Source of the DNA: JBBILG01 sp037445085
Lineage (GTDB): Bacteria; Pseudomonadota; Gammaproteobacteria; Burkholderiales; Methylophilaceae
NCBI GenBank assembly: GCA_037445085.1
Contig: JBBILG010000024.1
Coordinates: 1-21,195, forward strand
Direction of reading: 5' to 3'
DNA: 21,195 bases
Below the pieces are notes generated by a model. It was not told the origin of the DNA, ran no database searches, and worked only from the letters and a program-made list of their open reading frames with translations. How positions within the stretch are numbered: the first letter of the stretch is position 1; every line of letters starts with the position of its first letter. The position numbers and the translations under genes are program-made. Shown piece after piece: positions 6,708 to 14,192 of the stretch.

Positions 6708-9106
6708 TACTTGATGCATACCTTGCGCACCTGCTGGATGTCGGTGATGCCGGCCAGCACCTTCTCGATGCCGTCCTGCTTCAGCGTGCGCATGCCATCC
6801 TGCAACGCGGTGGCGCTGATATCCGTCACGTGCGCGTGCTCCTGGATCTGGCGCTTGATGGTGTCGCTGCATTCGAGCAGCTCGAACAGGCCGATGCGGC
6901 CGCGATAGCCCCGGTTGCACTTGTCGCAACCCAACGGCTTGTAGAGCGTGAACCTGCCGCTCTTGTCGGCATATTTGCGCCGCCATTCCTCCAGTACCGC
7001 CTGACGTGCCGCCTCGGCATCCGCCTGCCAGCCCGGTGTCACCTCCAGCTCGCGGCAGTATTCGTGCAGCAGCCCCTGGATTTCGTCCCCGTCCGCTACA
7101 TAGGGTGCCTTGCAGGCGCACAGGCGCTTGGCCAGACGCTGCGCCAGGATACCGAGCAGGGCATCGGCGAAGTTGAACGGGTCCATGCCCATGTCGAGCA
7201 GGCGCACGATGGATTCCGGCGCACTGTTGGTGTGCAGGGTGGACAGCACCAGGTGGCCGGTGAGCGAGGCCTCGATGGCCAGCGCCACGGTTTCGCGGTC
7301 GCGCATTTCACCCACCATGATGACGTCCGGGTCGGCGCGCAGGAAGGAGCGCATCATGGTGGCGAAGGTGAGCCCGGCCTTGCGGTTGACCTGCACCTGG
7401 CGCAGGCCGCGCTGGGTGATTTCCACCGGGTCTTCCGCCGTCCAGATCTTGTTTTCCGGCGTGCTGATGAAGCTCATGATGGAGTGCAGCGTGGAGGTCT
7501 TGCCGGAGCCGGTGGGGCCGCACGCCAGCAGCAGGCCGTGGGGCTTCTGCACCAGCGCCTTGAGCCTGTCCAGGGTGGGCGGGGCGATGTCGAGCTGGTC
7601 GAGGGGAATCGGCTTGCCGGAAGCCAGGATGCGCATGACCACGTCCTCCATGCCGCCGGCGGTGGGGATGGTGGCCACGCGCAGCTCGATGTCGAGCGGC
7701 CCGAACTTGCGAAACTTGATCTTGCCGTCCTGCGGGATGCGCCGTTCGGCGATGTCCATGTCGGCCATGATCTTCACCCGCGTCACCATGGCGTTGCGGT
7801 AGCCTGGCGGAATCTCGATGTAGGGTACCAGCGTGCCGTCGCGGCGCAGCCGCACCTGCAGCTTGCTCTTGTCCGGGTAGGGCTCGATGTGGATGTCGGA
7901 AGCGCCCATGGTGTAGGCGTCGATGACGATCTTGTTGACCAGCTTGACCAGTTCGTTGTCCTGTGCGGCGGACAGGTCCTCGATGCTGGGGCCGCGCTCT
8001 TCCTCCTCGTCCCCCAGCAAGGTGAGCAGGTCGCCGATGCTGTCGGTCACCGAAGACGCGCCGTAGAACTGCTGCACCGTGTTGATGAAGTCGCGGTTGA
8101 GGCACACCCTGTAGCTGATCCTGCCCTTGCGCGGAAACACGTTGTTGGCGATGCGCGAACTGCGCACGCTCTCCGGGTCGCAGGTGAGGATGACGACGCC
8201 GTCCTCGCGGGTTTCGTCGATGGGGAGCCAGCCATTGGCCAGCACGTAATCCTGCTTGAGGTTCCTGAGCAAGTCCATCGGCCTGATGCGGTCCGCGCGG
8301 TAGGCTTCGTAGGGCACGCCGAAGAAGGCGGCCAGCGAGCGTCCGATGGTGGCCGGATCGACCTGGAACTCGTCGATGAGGATGTCCTCCAGGTTTGCCT
8401 GCTTCTTGCGCGCCGAGCGCTGCGCCAGTTCGAGTTCGGAGGCGGAGATGACGTTTTCCGCCACCAGCAGGTCGAACTTGGTTTTGATCTGGCCGACCCC
8501 GCGCTGGCGCTGACAGAGGGCAATCGCCAGCGTCTTGGCGATCTCGACTGCCCCGCTCTCCGCCAAGGGCGGGAACGGCAGGCCGGACAGGGTGTTGGAG
8601 AGCTGTACCGCGCTAACCACGTCGCCGCTGCCCGGCTCCAGCACCGGGAAGGCGAGCACCTGGCGGGTACGGTAGCCGGTCTGGCGGTCGACGTTGCGCA
8701 GGAAGCTGAGCTCGGGGTGGATGCGGCGCAGGGTCTCGGCATCGTAGACATCGGGAACGTTGACCAGCCGCCTGTTGGCGACCACGAAGCCGGGAATGCT
8801 CTGCGGCCCGATGGCGAGCCGGCTCACCGGCGGCTGCTGTTCGCCGAAGCTGGCGATGCTGCTCTTGACGTGGGAGACCAGGGTGGTGCGGTCCTCGCTC
8901 ACCAGGAAGATGACCACGCGCTCCGCCTCGAATAACTGGCAGATGTCGTGACTCACCTCGTGGATGATCTGCTCGATGTTGGCGGTGGCGTGGATCTTGT
9001 TGGCCACCGCCTGCAGCTTGCGGCTAAAGGCCAGCTCCTGGCCGATCTCGGCGAGGTCGGCAGAGATTTCCTGCTGCTTGGTTACGGCTTTTCCCGGTGA
9101 CAACAT
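6707..9106 (-). CDS. PilB/GspE-type secretion ATPase with N-terminal GAF-like domain
   Basis: A 799-residue ATPase of the type IV pilus/type II secretion extension family, normally a hexamer driving pilin assembly. Residues about 35-200 form a GAF-like sensor region. An MshEN/T2SSE-N-like part (about 205-350) and the GspE core follow: Walker A GPTGSGKTST (530-539), Asp box TAEDPVE (556-562), Walker B DVIMVGEMRD (594-603), His box LSTLHTN (621-627) and zinc-type cysteines C663, C665, C727 and C730. Typical PilB and GspE are about 500-570 residues and lack the GAF part. I chose ATG 9106 because AAGGAAA lies just upstream; the longer ORF start at 9151 overlaps the likely -10 box. No pilC or pilM is adjacent, so this may be a paralogue rather than the main pilus motor. 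Confidence 0.88.
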   Translation of the reverse strand: MLSPGKAVTKQQEISADLAEIGQELAFSRKLQAVANKIHATANIEQIIHEVSHDICQLFEAERVVIFLVSEDRTTLVSHVKSSIASFGEQQPPVSRLAIGPQSIPGFVVANRRLVNVPDVYDAETLRRIHPELSFLRNVDRQTGYRTRQVLAFPVLEPGSGDVVSAVQLSNTLSGLPFPPLAESGAVEIAKTLAIALCQRQRGVGQIKTKFDLLVAENVISASELELAQRSARKKQANLEDILIDEFQVDPATIGRSLAAFFGVPYEAYRADRIRPMDLLRNLKQDYVLANGWLPIDETREDGVVILTCDPESVRSSRIANNVFPRKGRISYRVCLNRDFINTVQQFYGASSVTDSIGDLLTLLGDEEEERGPSIEDLSAAQDNELVKLVNKIVIDAYTMGASDIHIEPYPDKSKLQVRLRRDGTLVPYIEIPPGYRNAMVTRVKIMADMDIAERRIPQDGKIKFRKFGPLDIELRVATIPTAGGMEDVVMRILASGKPIPLDQLDIAPPTLDRLKALVQKPHGLLLACGPTGSGKTSTLHSIMSFISTPENKIWTAEDPVEITQRGLRQVQVNRKAGLTFATMMRSFLRADPDVIMVGEMRDRETVALAIEASLTGHLVLSTLHTNSAPESIVRLLDMGMDPFNFADALLGILAQRLAKRLCACKAPYVADGDEIQGLLHEYCRELEVTPGWQADAEAARQAVLEEWRRKYADKSGRFTLYKPLGCDKCNRGYRGRIGLFELLECSDTIKRQIQEHAHVTDISATALQDGMRTLKQDGIEKVLAGITDIQQVRKVCIK

Positions 9107-9111
9107 GCAGG

Positions 9112-9118
9112 TTTCCTT
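9112..9118 (-). promoter_or_regulatory. Ribosome binding site that fixes the GAF-GspE ATPase start
   Basis: The minus strand reads AAGGAAA ending five bases before ATG 9106. In-frame ATGs further upstream (9133, 9151) have no comparable site, so the shorter protein is favoured. Confidence 0.65.
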
Positions 9119-9149
9119 CTTCTTGCCCGGCATTGCGCGGAATGCGGCC

Positions 9150-9155
9150 ATTGTA
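9150..9155 (-). promoter_or_regulatory. -10 element for the GAF-GspE ATPase gene
   Basis: The minus strand reads TACAAT (five of six matches to TATAAT), about 43 bp before ATG 9106. No good -35 box is seen at 16-18 bp; a GTGATG-like sequence at 15 bp is weak. The placement agrees with translation beginning at 9106. Confidence 0.45.
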
Positions 9156-9188
9156 AGCCAATTCGCCGTGCATCACCCGCGAATGCGC

Positions 9189-9194
9189 TAAAAT
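9189..9194 (+). promoter_or_regulatory. -10 element for argJ
   Basis: TAAAAT matches TATAAT at five of six positions and lies 26 bp before ATG 9221. No convincing -35 hexamer is seen. It is 34 bp from the opposing -10 element of the divergent ATPase gene. Confidence 0.45.
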
Positions 9195-9220
9195 CGGCAC
9201 TCACGCAATCTTTCTGGATC

Positions 9221-10456
9221 ATGCACATGCCGGTCAATCTTACCTCCCCCGCCGCCCAGGAACTAGTCCCCGTGCCCGGAGTGGAACTGGGCGTTGCCGC
9301 CGCCCACATCCGCAAGCCGGACCGCCGCGACCTGCTGGTGATGAAGCTGGCGCCGGGCAGCCGCGTGGCCAGCGTGTTCACGCAGAACCGCTTCTGCGCC
9401 GCGCCGGTGAGGCTGTGCAGGCAGCACCTGGCCGCAGGCCAGGACATCCGCGCGCTGCTGGTCAACACCGGCAACGCCAATGCCGGCACCAGCGAGGACG
9501 GCATGCTGCGCGCGCGCCGCAGCTGCGAGGCACTGGCGGGGCTTCTGGGCTGCGCCGACGAGCAGATTCTGCCGTTCTCCACCGGCGTCATCATGGAACC
9601 CTTGCCGGTCGAGCGCATCGTCGCCGGCCTGCCCGCCTGCGTGGCCGATCTCGCGGCCGACAATTGGCACGCCGCGGCGCATGCCATCATGACCACCGAC
9701 ATCGTCGCCAAGGGCGCATCCACCCGCATCGAGATCGGCGGCAGGACGGTCACCGTCACCGGGATCGCCAAGGGCTCCGGCATGATCCACCCCAACATGG
9801 CCACCATGCTGGGCTACATCGCCACCGACGCCGCCGTCGCCCAGGAAACGCTGGACGCCATGGTGAAATACGCCGCGGACCGCTCGTTCAACTGCATCAC
9901 GGTGGACGGCGACACCTCCACCAACGACGCCTTCATGCTCATCGCCACCGGCCGGGCCGGCAATGCCGACATCACCGAAGCCAGCGGCGCCGACCATGCC
10001 GCGCTGCGCGACGCCGTCACCATGGTCGCCACCCGTCTGGCGCAGGCCATCGTGCGCGATGGCGAAGGCGCCACCAAATTCATGACCATCCGGGTGGAAG
10101 GTGGCCGCTCCGAGGCGGAATGCCGGCAGGTCGCCTACGCCATCGCCCGCTCGCCGCTGGTCAAGACCGCCTTCTTCGCTTCCGACCCCAACCTGGGGCG
10201 CATCCTGGCAGCCATCGGCTACGCCGGCGTGGCCGATCTCGACGTGCATCTGGTGCGCCTCCATCTGAACGACGTGCTGGTGGCCGAGAACGGCGGCCGT
10301 GCCGCGAGCTACCGGGAAGCCGACGGGCAGCGCGTGATGCGGGAGGCGGAAATCACCGTGCGCGTGGAGTTGCAGCGCGGCGGCCACGCCGCCACGGTGT
10401 GGACCTGCGACTTTTCCTACGATTACGTCAAAATCAACGCCGACTACCGCTCGTGA
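9221..10456 (+). CDS. argJ: Bifunctional glutamate N-acetyltransferase/ornithine acetyltransferase
   Basis: A 411-residue ArgJ, which recycles the acetyl group from N-acetylornithine to glutamate in arginine biosynthesis and can also use acetyl-CoA. The self-cleavage and nucleophile motif is intact: KGSGMIHPNMATML with the reactive Thr at 195. Other family signatures include FTQNRFCAAPV (53-63), LLVNTGNANAG (79-89), the GDTSTND segment and the C-terminal end NINADYRS-type (here KINADYRS). ATG 9221 is used; ATG 9227 is a close alternative. The stop overlaps the GTG start of the next gene by TGA/GTG, so argJ leads a coupled run of genes. Confidence 0.96.
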   Translation: MHMPVNLTSPAAQELVPVPGVELGVAAAHIRKPDRRDLLVMKLAPGSRVASVFTQNRFCAAPVRLCRQHLAAGQDIRALLVNTGNANAGTSEDGMLRARRSCEALAGLLGCADEQILPFSTGVIMEPLPVERIVAGLPACVADLAADNWHAAAHAIMTTDIVAKGASTRIEIGGRTVTVTGIAKGSGMIHPNMATMLGYIATDAAVAQETLDAMVKYAADRSFNCITVDGDTSTNDAFMLIATGRAGNADITEASGADHAALRDAVTMVATRLAQAIVRDGEGATKFMTIRVEGGRSEAECRQVAYAIARSPLVKTAFFASDPNLGRILAAIGYAGVADLDVHLVRLHLNDVLVAENGGRAASYREADGQRVMREAEITVRVELQRGGHAATVWTCDFSYDYVKINADYRS

Positions 10457-11316
10457 GCGATTCCGAACGTCTCATCGCCCGCGCCGAACAGCTCCTGCTG
10501 CGCCTGGAGCGGCTGCTGCCGGCGCCGCCCGCGCAGCCCGACTGGTCGGCGCACGCCTGGCGCTGGCACCGCCACGGCGCACGCGGTGAGCTGCATGCCA
10601 TCCCTCAGCCGCACCGCATCCGCCTCGCCGACCTGCGCGACGTCGATGCGCAGAAGGCGGCACTGGTGCGCAACACGCGCCAGTTCCTGCGCGGCCTGCC
10701 CGCCAACAACGCCCTGCTCACCGGGGCGCGCGGCACCGGCAAATCCTCGCTGGTGAAGGCACTGCTCACTGCATTCGCCGATGACGGCCTGCGCATGGTG
10801 GAAGTGGACAAGGCCGAACTGGTCGACCTGCCCGAGCTCGCCGGGCTGCTGCGCGGCCGCCCGGAGCGTTTCATCGTGTTCTGCGACGACCTTTCCTTCG
10901 ACGCCCATGACCCCGCCTACAAGGCGCTCAAAGTGGCACTGGACGGCTCGCTGGCGGCGACGGCCGACAACCTGCTGATCTACGCCACCTCCAACCGGCG
11001 CCACCTGATGCCGGAATTCATGCGGGAGAACCTGGAAACACAATACGTGGGCGATGAAATCCGCCCCGGCGAAACCCTGGAGGAAAAGATCTCGCTGTCC
11101 GAGCGGTTCGGGCTGTGGCTGTCGTTCTACCCCTTCGACCAGGATGCCTACCTCGACATCGTGCGCCACTGGCTGCGCCACTACGGCGTCCTCCGCCTCA
11201 CCGCGCCGGTGCGCCGGACCGCCTTGCAGTTCGCCTTGCAGCGCGGCTCGCGCAGCGGCCGGGTGGCCTGGCAGTTCGCGCGCGACTGGGCCGGGCAAAA
11301 AGGACTGCATGACTGA
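10453..11316 (+). CDS. DUF815-family P-loop ATPase
   Basis: A 287-residue AAA-like ATPase of the DUF815 family, common in proteobacteria and of unknown function. Walker A is GARGTGKSS (91-99), Walker B is FIVFCDDLSFD (about 138-148), and sensor-like YATSNRRHL follows. The family-typical C-terminal segment EKISLSERFGLWLSFYPFDQDAYL is present. It starts with GTG overlapping the argJ stop, since no ATG lies near the domain start. It overlaps the Nudix-ThiE gene by eight bases at its end. The argJ-DUF815-Nudix order is often conserved in betaproteobacteria. Confidence 0.9.
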   Translation: MSDSERLIARAEQLLLRLERLLPAPPAQPDWSAHAWRWHRHGARGELHAIPQPHRIRLADLRDVDAQKAALVRNTRQFLRGLPANNALLTGARGTGKSSLVKALLTAFADDGLRMVEVDKAELVDLPELAGLLRGRPERFIVFCDDLSFDAHDPAYKALKVALDGSLAATADNLLIYATSNRRHLMPEFMRENLETQYVGDEIRPGETLEEKISLSERFGLWLSFYPFDQDAYLDIVRHWLRHYGVLRLTAPVRRTALQFALQRGSRSGRVAWQFARDWAGQKGLHD

Positions 11317-12247
11317 GGTCGTCGAAGCCGCCGTCGCCGTGCTGTTGCGGGACGATGGCCAGGTGCTGCTCGCCGAGCGCCCGCCGGGCAAGCCGTGGGC
11401 CGGCTGGTGGGAGTTCCCCGGCGGCAAGGTCGAATCCGGCGAATCGCCGTTCCACGCCCTGCAGCGCGAGCTGCACGAAGAGCTGGGCTGCGAAGCGCAG
11501 GATGCCTACCCTTGGGTGACGCGCTGCTTCACCTATCCCGAACGCACGGTGAAGCTGCATTGCTTCATCGTGCGCCGCTGGCGGGGCGAGCCGCACGGCA
11601 AGGAAGAGCAACGGCTCGCTTGGCAATCGCCCGCGACGCCGATGGTGGCGCCGCTGCTGCCGGCCAACGCGCTGCTGCTGCAAACCCTCTGCCTGCCGCC
11701 CGTCTATGCCATCAGCCATGCCGGCGAACTGGGCGAGGCGGAATTTCTCGCCCGTCTGGAGCGCGCCCTGCGGCGCGGCCTGAGGCTGGTGCAGGTGCGC
11801 GAGCCGCAAATGGCCGCGCCCACACTGCTGCGTTTCGCCGGTGAAATCGTGCAGCGCTGCCATGCCTTCGGCGCGCGCGTGTTGCTCAACGCCGAGCCGG
11901 CGCTGGCATGCGCGGCGGGTGCGGATGGCGTACACCTGTCAGCCCGGCGTCTGCTCGCCCTGCGGCAGCGGCCGGAGGGGCTGCTGTGCGCCGCCTCCTG
12001 CCACGATGCCGCGGAACTGGCCAGGGCAGCCGAACTGGCGCTGGATTTCGTGCTACTGTCGCCGGTTCACCCCACCCTCAGCCACCCGCAAGCCACGCCC
12101 CTGGGCTGGCAGGGCTTCCGCCGGCTCATCGCCGATTACCCGCTGCCGGTCTTCGCCCTAGGCGGCATGCATCCGGCCGACCTGGTCGGCGCCTGGACGC
12201 ACGGCGCCCACGGGATCGCCATGCAGCGCGCGGTGTGGAGCGACTGA
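11309..12247 (+). CDS. Nudix hydrolase fused to a ThiE/TenI-like domain
   Basis: A 312-residue fusion. The N-terminal half (1-125) is a MutT-type Nudix hydrolase with an intact box: G39-x5-E45-x7-R53-E-L-x-E57-E58-L-G60, as in 8-oxo-dGTP pyrophosphatases that clean the nucleotide pool. The C-terminal half (about 130-312) has the TIM-barrel outline of thiamine phosphate synthase: VQVREP (161-166), GADGVHLS (204-211), SPVHPTLSHP (251-260) and ALGGM (283-287). Several usual ThiE catalytic positions differ: the Lys after QxRx is Pro, the N-D-R motif is NAE (194-196), and PTxTK is PTLSH. TMP synthase activity is therefore doubtful. Such fusions are known in Proteobacteria. It overlaps the DUF815 gene. 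Confidence 0.9.
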   Translation: MTEVVEAAVAVLLRDDGQVLLAERPPGKPWAGWWEFPGGKVESGESPFHALQRELHEELGCEAQDAYPWVTRCFTYPERTVKLHCFIVRRWRGEPHGKEEQRLAWQSPATPMVAPLLPANALLLQTLCLPPVYAISHAGELGEAEFLARLERALRRGLRLVQVREPQMAAPTLLRFAGEIVQRCHAFGARVLLNAEPALACAAGADGVHLSARRLLALRQRPEGLLCAASCHDAAELARAAELALDFVLLSPVHPTLSHPQATPLGWQGFRRLIADYPLPVFALGGMHPADLVGAWTHGAHGIAMQRAVWSD

Positions 12248-12248
12248 C

Positions 12249-12632
12249 ATGCGGGCGCCGGTCTGCCTGATGCTGGGCGTGCTGCTGGCCGGCTGCGGCG
12301 CCGACGACGCGGCGGTCGCCGTGCCATGCGCCGACATCGTGGCCGGCTGCGCCCTGCCGCAGGCAGGGCTGACGGTACGCTTCGACCGCAGGCCGCAGCC
12401 GATGCGCACGTTCGCCATGCAGGTGGAGCTGCCGCGCACGCAGTCCGTGCACGCACGCTTCAGCATGCAGGGGATGGATATGGGGCCGAACCGCTACCAC
12501 CTGCTGGCGGACGGGCCCGGGCGCTGGCGCGCCGAGGTGATGCTGCCGGCCTGTGTCGCGGGCCGGAACGACTGGCTGCTGACCCTGGAAGCCGACGGCA
12601 CGCGCTACCGGGTGCCGTTCCGCAGCGAATAG
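12249..12632 (+). CDS. Putative lipoprotein with a YtkA/FixH-like beta domain
   Basis: A 127-residue exported protein with a short signal and an LLAGC lipobox (lipidated C16). The mature part carries CADIVAGCAL (27-36) and a beta-rich C-terminal region with FSMQGMDMGPNRYHL (71-85), then LPACVAGRNDWLL, which resembles YtkA/FixH-like hypothetical proteins. Methionines at 73, 76 and 78 and the position next to a copper chaperone gene suggest a possible periplasmic copper link, but this is only inference. It starts one base after the Nudix-ThiE stop and is convergent with the PCu(A)C gene. I cannot name a specific function. Confidence 0.72.
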   Translation: MRAPVCLMLGVLLAGCGADDAAVAVPCADIVAGCALPQAGLTVRFDRRPQPMRTFAMQVELPRTQSVHARFSMQGMDMGPNRYHLLADGPGRWRAEVMLPACVAGRNDWLLTLEADGTRYRVPFRSE

Positions 12633-12656
12633 ACTGCGCCGGCAAGCCCTATTCGC
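12625..12656. terminator. Perfect 8-bp inverted repeat spanning two convergent stop codons
   Basis: GCGAATAG (12625-12632) and CTATTCGC (12649-12656) are exact reverse complements, 16 nt apart, with a possible inner TGC-GCCG-GCA hairpin. Each arm contains the stop codon of one convergent gene. Position favours a shared two-way terminator, though there is no T-run. Confidence 0.45.
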
Positions 12657-13086
12657 GACCGCGCACTGGCACGGCCACGTCGATCATTTCCGTCCTGCCG
12701 CCGCTGCTCACGTGCAGCCGGACGGCGATCTCCTGCCCGGCGGAGAGCGGCGCCCGGAGGTCGAACAGCATGAGATGCAGGCCGCCCGGTTCCAGTCTCA
12801 CCGTCTGCCCGGCCGGCAGCGGCAGCGATTCCAGCATGCGCATTTCCATGACGCCGTCCCGCATGCGCATGGTATGGATTTCCACCACGCCGGCGGCCGG
12901 GCTCTCCGCCTTCACCAGTTCCGCGGCTGCGCTGCTCGTGATGTTCATGTAGGCCGCGCCGACCTGCTGGCCGGGCACGCTGGCCCGCGCCCACGGCTCG
13001 CTCACCGTGACCGGACCGGCCTGCGCGGCGGCGTTCGCGGCCAGCAGCAGGCCGGCCAGCCAGGAGATGGGAAGGCGGAGGTGCAT
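12649..13086 (-). CDS. PCu(A)C-family periplasmic copper chaperone
   Basis: A 145-residue secreted copper chaperone that, in studied relatives, delivers Cu(I) to the CuA or CuB site of cytochrome c oxidase. The copper motif H(M)x10Mx21HxM is matched exactly: H71-x10-M82-x21-H104-L-M106. A Sec signal (residues 1-22, ending NAAAQA) precedes VSEPWARASVPGQQVGAAYM, the conserved start of the mature domain. ATG 13086 is preferred to the upstream frame extension because AAGGAAA is positioned before it and the signal peptide starts there. It follows yacG by two bases on the same strand, so it is probably the last gene of the zapD-yacG unit. Confidence 0.93.
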   Translation of the reverse strand: MHLRLPISWLAGLLLAANAAAQAGPVTVSEPWARASVPGQQVGAAYMNITSSAAAELVKAESPAAGVVEIHTMRMRDGVMEMRMLESLPLPAGQTVRLEPGGLHLMLFDLRAPLSAGQEIAVRLHVSSGGRTEMIDVAVPVRGRE

Positions 13087-13088
13087 GC

Positions 13089-13262
13089 TCACATTTCCTT
13101 GTCGGGTTGCCGGGACGTGCCGCCGTCCAGCAGGCGGTAGTCTTCTGCCGCCCACTGGCCGAGGTCAATCAACTGGCAGCGCCGGCTGCAGAACGGCCGG
13201 CAGGGGTTGGTCGGGCCGTATTCGGCCGGCTCGCCACAGATGGGACAGGCCACCTTGTGCAC
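13089..13262 (-). CDS. yacG: DNA gyrase inhibitor / zinc-binding protein YacG
   Basis: A 57-residue zinc protein; E. coli YacG binds GyrB and inhibits gyrase. The zinc ligands are C6-P-I-C9 and C25-S-R-R-C29, followed by the invariant QLIDLGQWA segment. No ATG fits, and the frame stays open far upstream through zapD, so the start must be a GTG just after the zapD stop. GTG 13262 (five bases after the zapD stop) is taken here. GTG 13253, preceded by AAGGTG, is an equally good alternative and would give 54 residues. It sits between zapD and the copper chaperone gene on the same strand. Confidence 0.88.
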   Translation of the reverse strand: MHKVACPICGEPAEYGPTNPCRPFCSRRCQLIDLGQWAAEDYRLLDGGTSRQPDKEM

Positions 13263-13267
13263 CTTGG

Positions 13268-14026
13268 CTACAGATTGCACAGCGTCAGCTCGAAATCGAT
13301 CTCGCGCTCGTACTGGCGCGGCTTGCCACCGGCATCCATGGCGAAGAAGCGGATGCTGATGGCATATTTGTTGGCGCTCACTTCCGGGTAGCACGCCACA
13401 TCCCCTCCCAGACGCACGCGCACCATCTGCGCCGGCTTGGCCCCGCCCAGCATCTGCTGGTACATGCCGTGCGTGGCCACCTGACGGGTGGATATGCCGC
13501 TGCCGCGCAGGATGTGCAGAATGATGCGCAGAGCTTCGTGGAGGGGCGCCAGCGGTGCCAGCCAGGCATCCAGATCCTGTCTGCGCCGGGCGGCCGGCTG
13601 CCCCAGCCAGTAGTGGTAGGAAGGCGCGTCGAACTCGCAGAGGCCACCGGGAATGGCGGCGCGCTGCTTGACCGCCATCAGCCATTCGTTGTCGCGCAGG
13701 GACTGGCCCAGCTTGCCGGCGCTGGCGAGCAGGGCGCGCGAAGTGCCGTCGATCTCGGCGAGCAGGTCGTCGAGCAGGTCCTCGGCGATGGACGGCTTGC
13801 CGCGCAGGCTTTCCATCACCACCTTCTGCCGGTCCAGCTCCTGCAGCAGGTCGGATTTCAGTTCGGCACGGTCGACGACATCCAGAATCTGGAACAGGGC
13901 GATCAATGCCGTGTGATGATCCAGCTCGTGATCGCCTTCGAGGTAGTGGACGGCCTTGCCGTAGATATCCTCCAGACGCAGCAGGGTACGGATGCGCTCG
14001 TTGAATGGGTAATCGTAGCTGGACAC
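13268..14026 (-). CDS. zapD: Cell division protein ZapD
   Basis: A 252-residue FtsZ-bundling protein (DUF1342/YacF) that stabilises the Z ring at mid-cell. It begins with SSYDYPFNERIRTLLRLEDIY, equivalent to FEHPLNEKMRTWLRIE in E. coli ZapD, and keeps the C-terminal features LDAWLAPLAPLHEALRIIL and the closing beta region ending DFELTLCNL. The open frame extends 79 codons further, but no family similarity precedes the segment, and a likely promoter (14072-14100) lies inside that extension. GTG 14026 is therefore the chosen start. yacG follows closely. Confidence 0.92.
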   Translation of the reverse strand: MSSYDYPFNERIRTLLRLEDIYGKAVHYLEGDHELDHHTALIALFQILDVVDRAELKSDLLQELDRQKVVMESLRGKPSIAEDLLDDLLAEIDGTSRALLASAGKLGQSLRDNEWLMAVKQRAAIPGGLCEFDAPSYHYWLGQPAARRRQDLDAWLAPLAPLHEALRIILHILRGSGISTRQVATHGMYQQMLGGAKPAQMVRVRLGGDVACYPEVSANKYAISIRFFAMDAGGKPRQYEREIDFELTLCNL

Positions 14027-14071
14027 GGCGGCTCGAAAGTGGATTGCGGCGTCTGTAAAAACTTGCAGGCG

Positions 14072-14100
14072 ATTATGAAAGTGATTGCCTAACCATGCAA
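14072..14100 (-). promoter_or_regulatory. Sigma70-like promoter for zapD-yacG-copper chaperone
   Basis: On the minus strand, TTGCAT (14095-14100) and CATAAT (14072-14077) are separated by exactly 17 bp. The -10 matches five of six and the -35 matches three of six consensus bases, in a locally AT-rich stretch about 46 bp upstream of GTG 14026. Confidence 0.55.
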
Positions 14101-14162
14101 GCCTCAATGAAAAATTCCCGGAGCCTGGCCGCAGGGCCTGGGGCGCGTTCACGCCCATTTCG

Positions 14163-14191
14163 CGGCCGTGTAACCTACAAGGGTACGGCCG
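14163..14191 (-). terminator. Inverted repeat after coaE, candidate terminator
   Basis: CGGCCGT (14163-14169) and ACGGCCG (14185-14191) form a perfect 7-bp stem, with an inner ACC/GGT pairing. It begins directly after the coaE stop and precedes the zapD promoter. No T-run follows, so strength is uncertain. Confidence 0.4.
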
Positions 14192-14192
14192 G

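Noticed and set aside
6830..8935. 701-codon open frame on the plus strand opposite the GAF-GspE ATPase
   Set aside because: The opposite strand has complete Walker and Asp/His box motifs; this frame has none and is a complement of its codon bias.
9263..10387. Long minus-strand open frame inside argJ
   Set aside because: Gly/His-rich translation without motifs, while the plus strand encodes full-length ArgJ.
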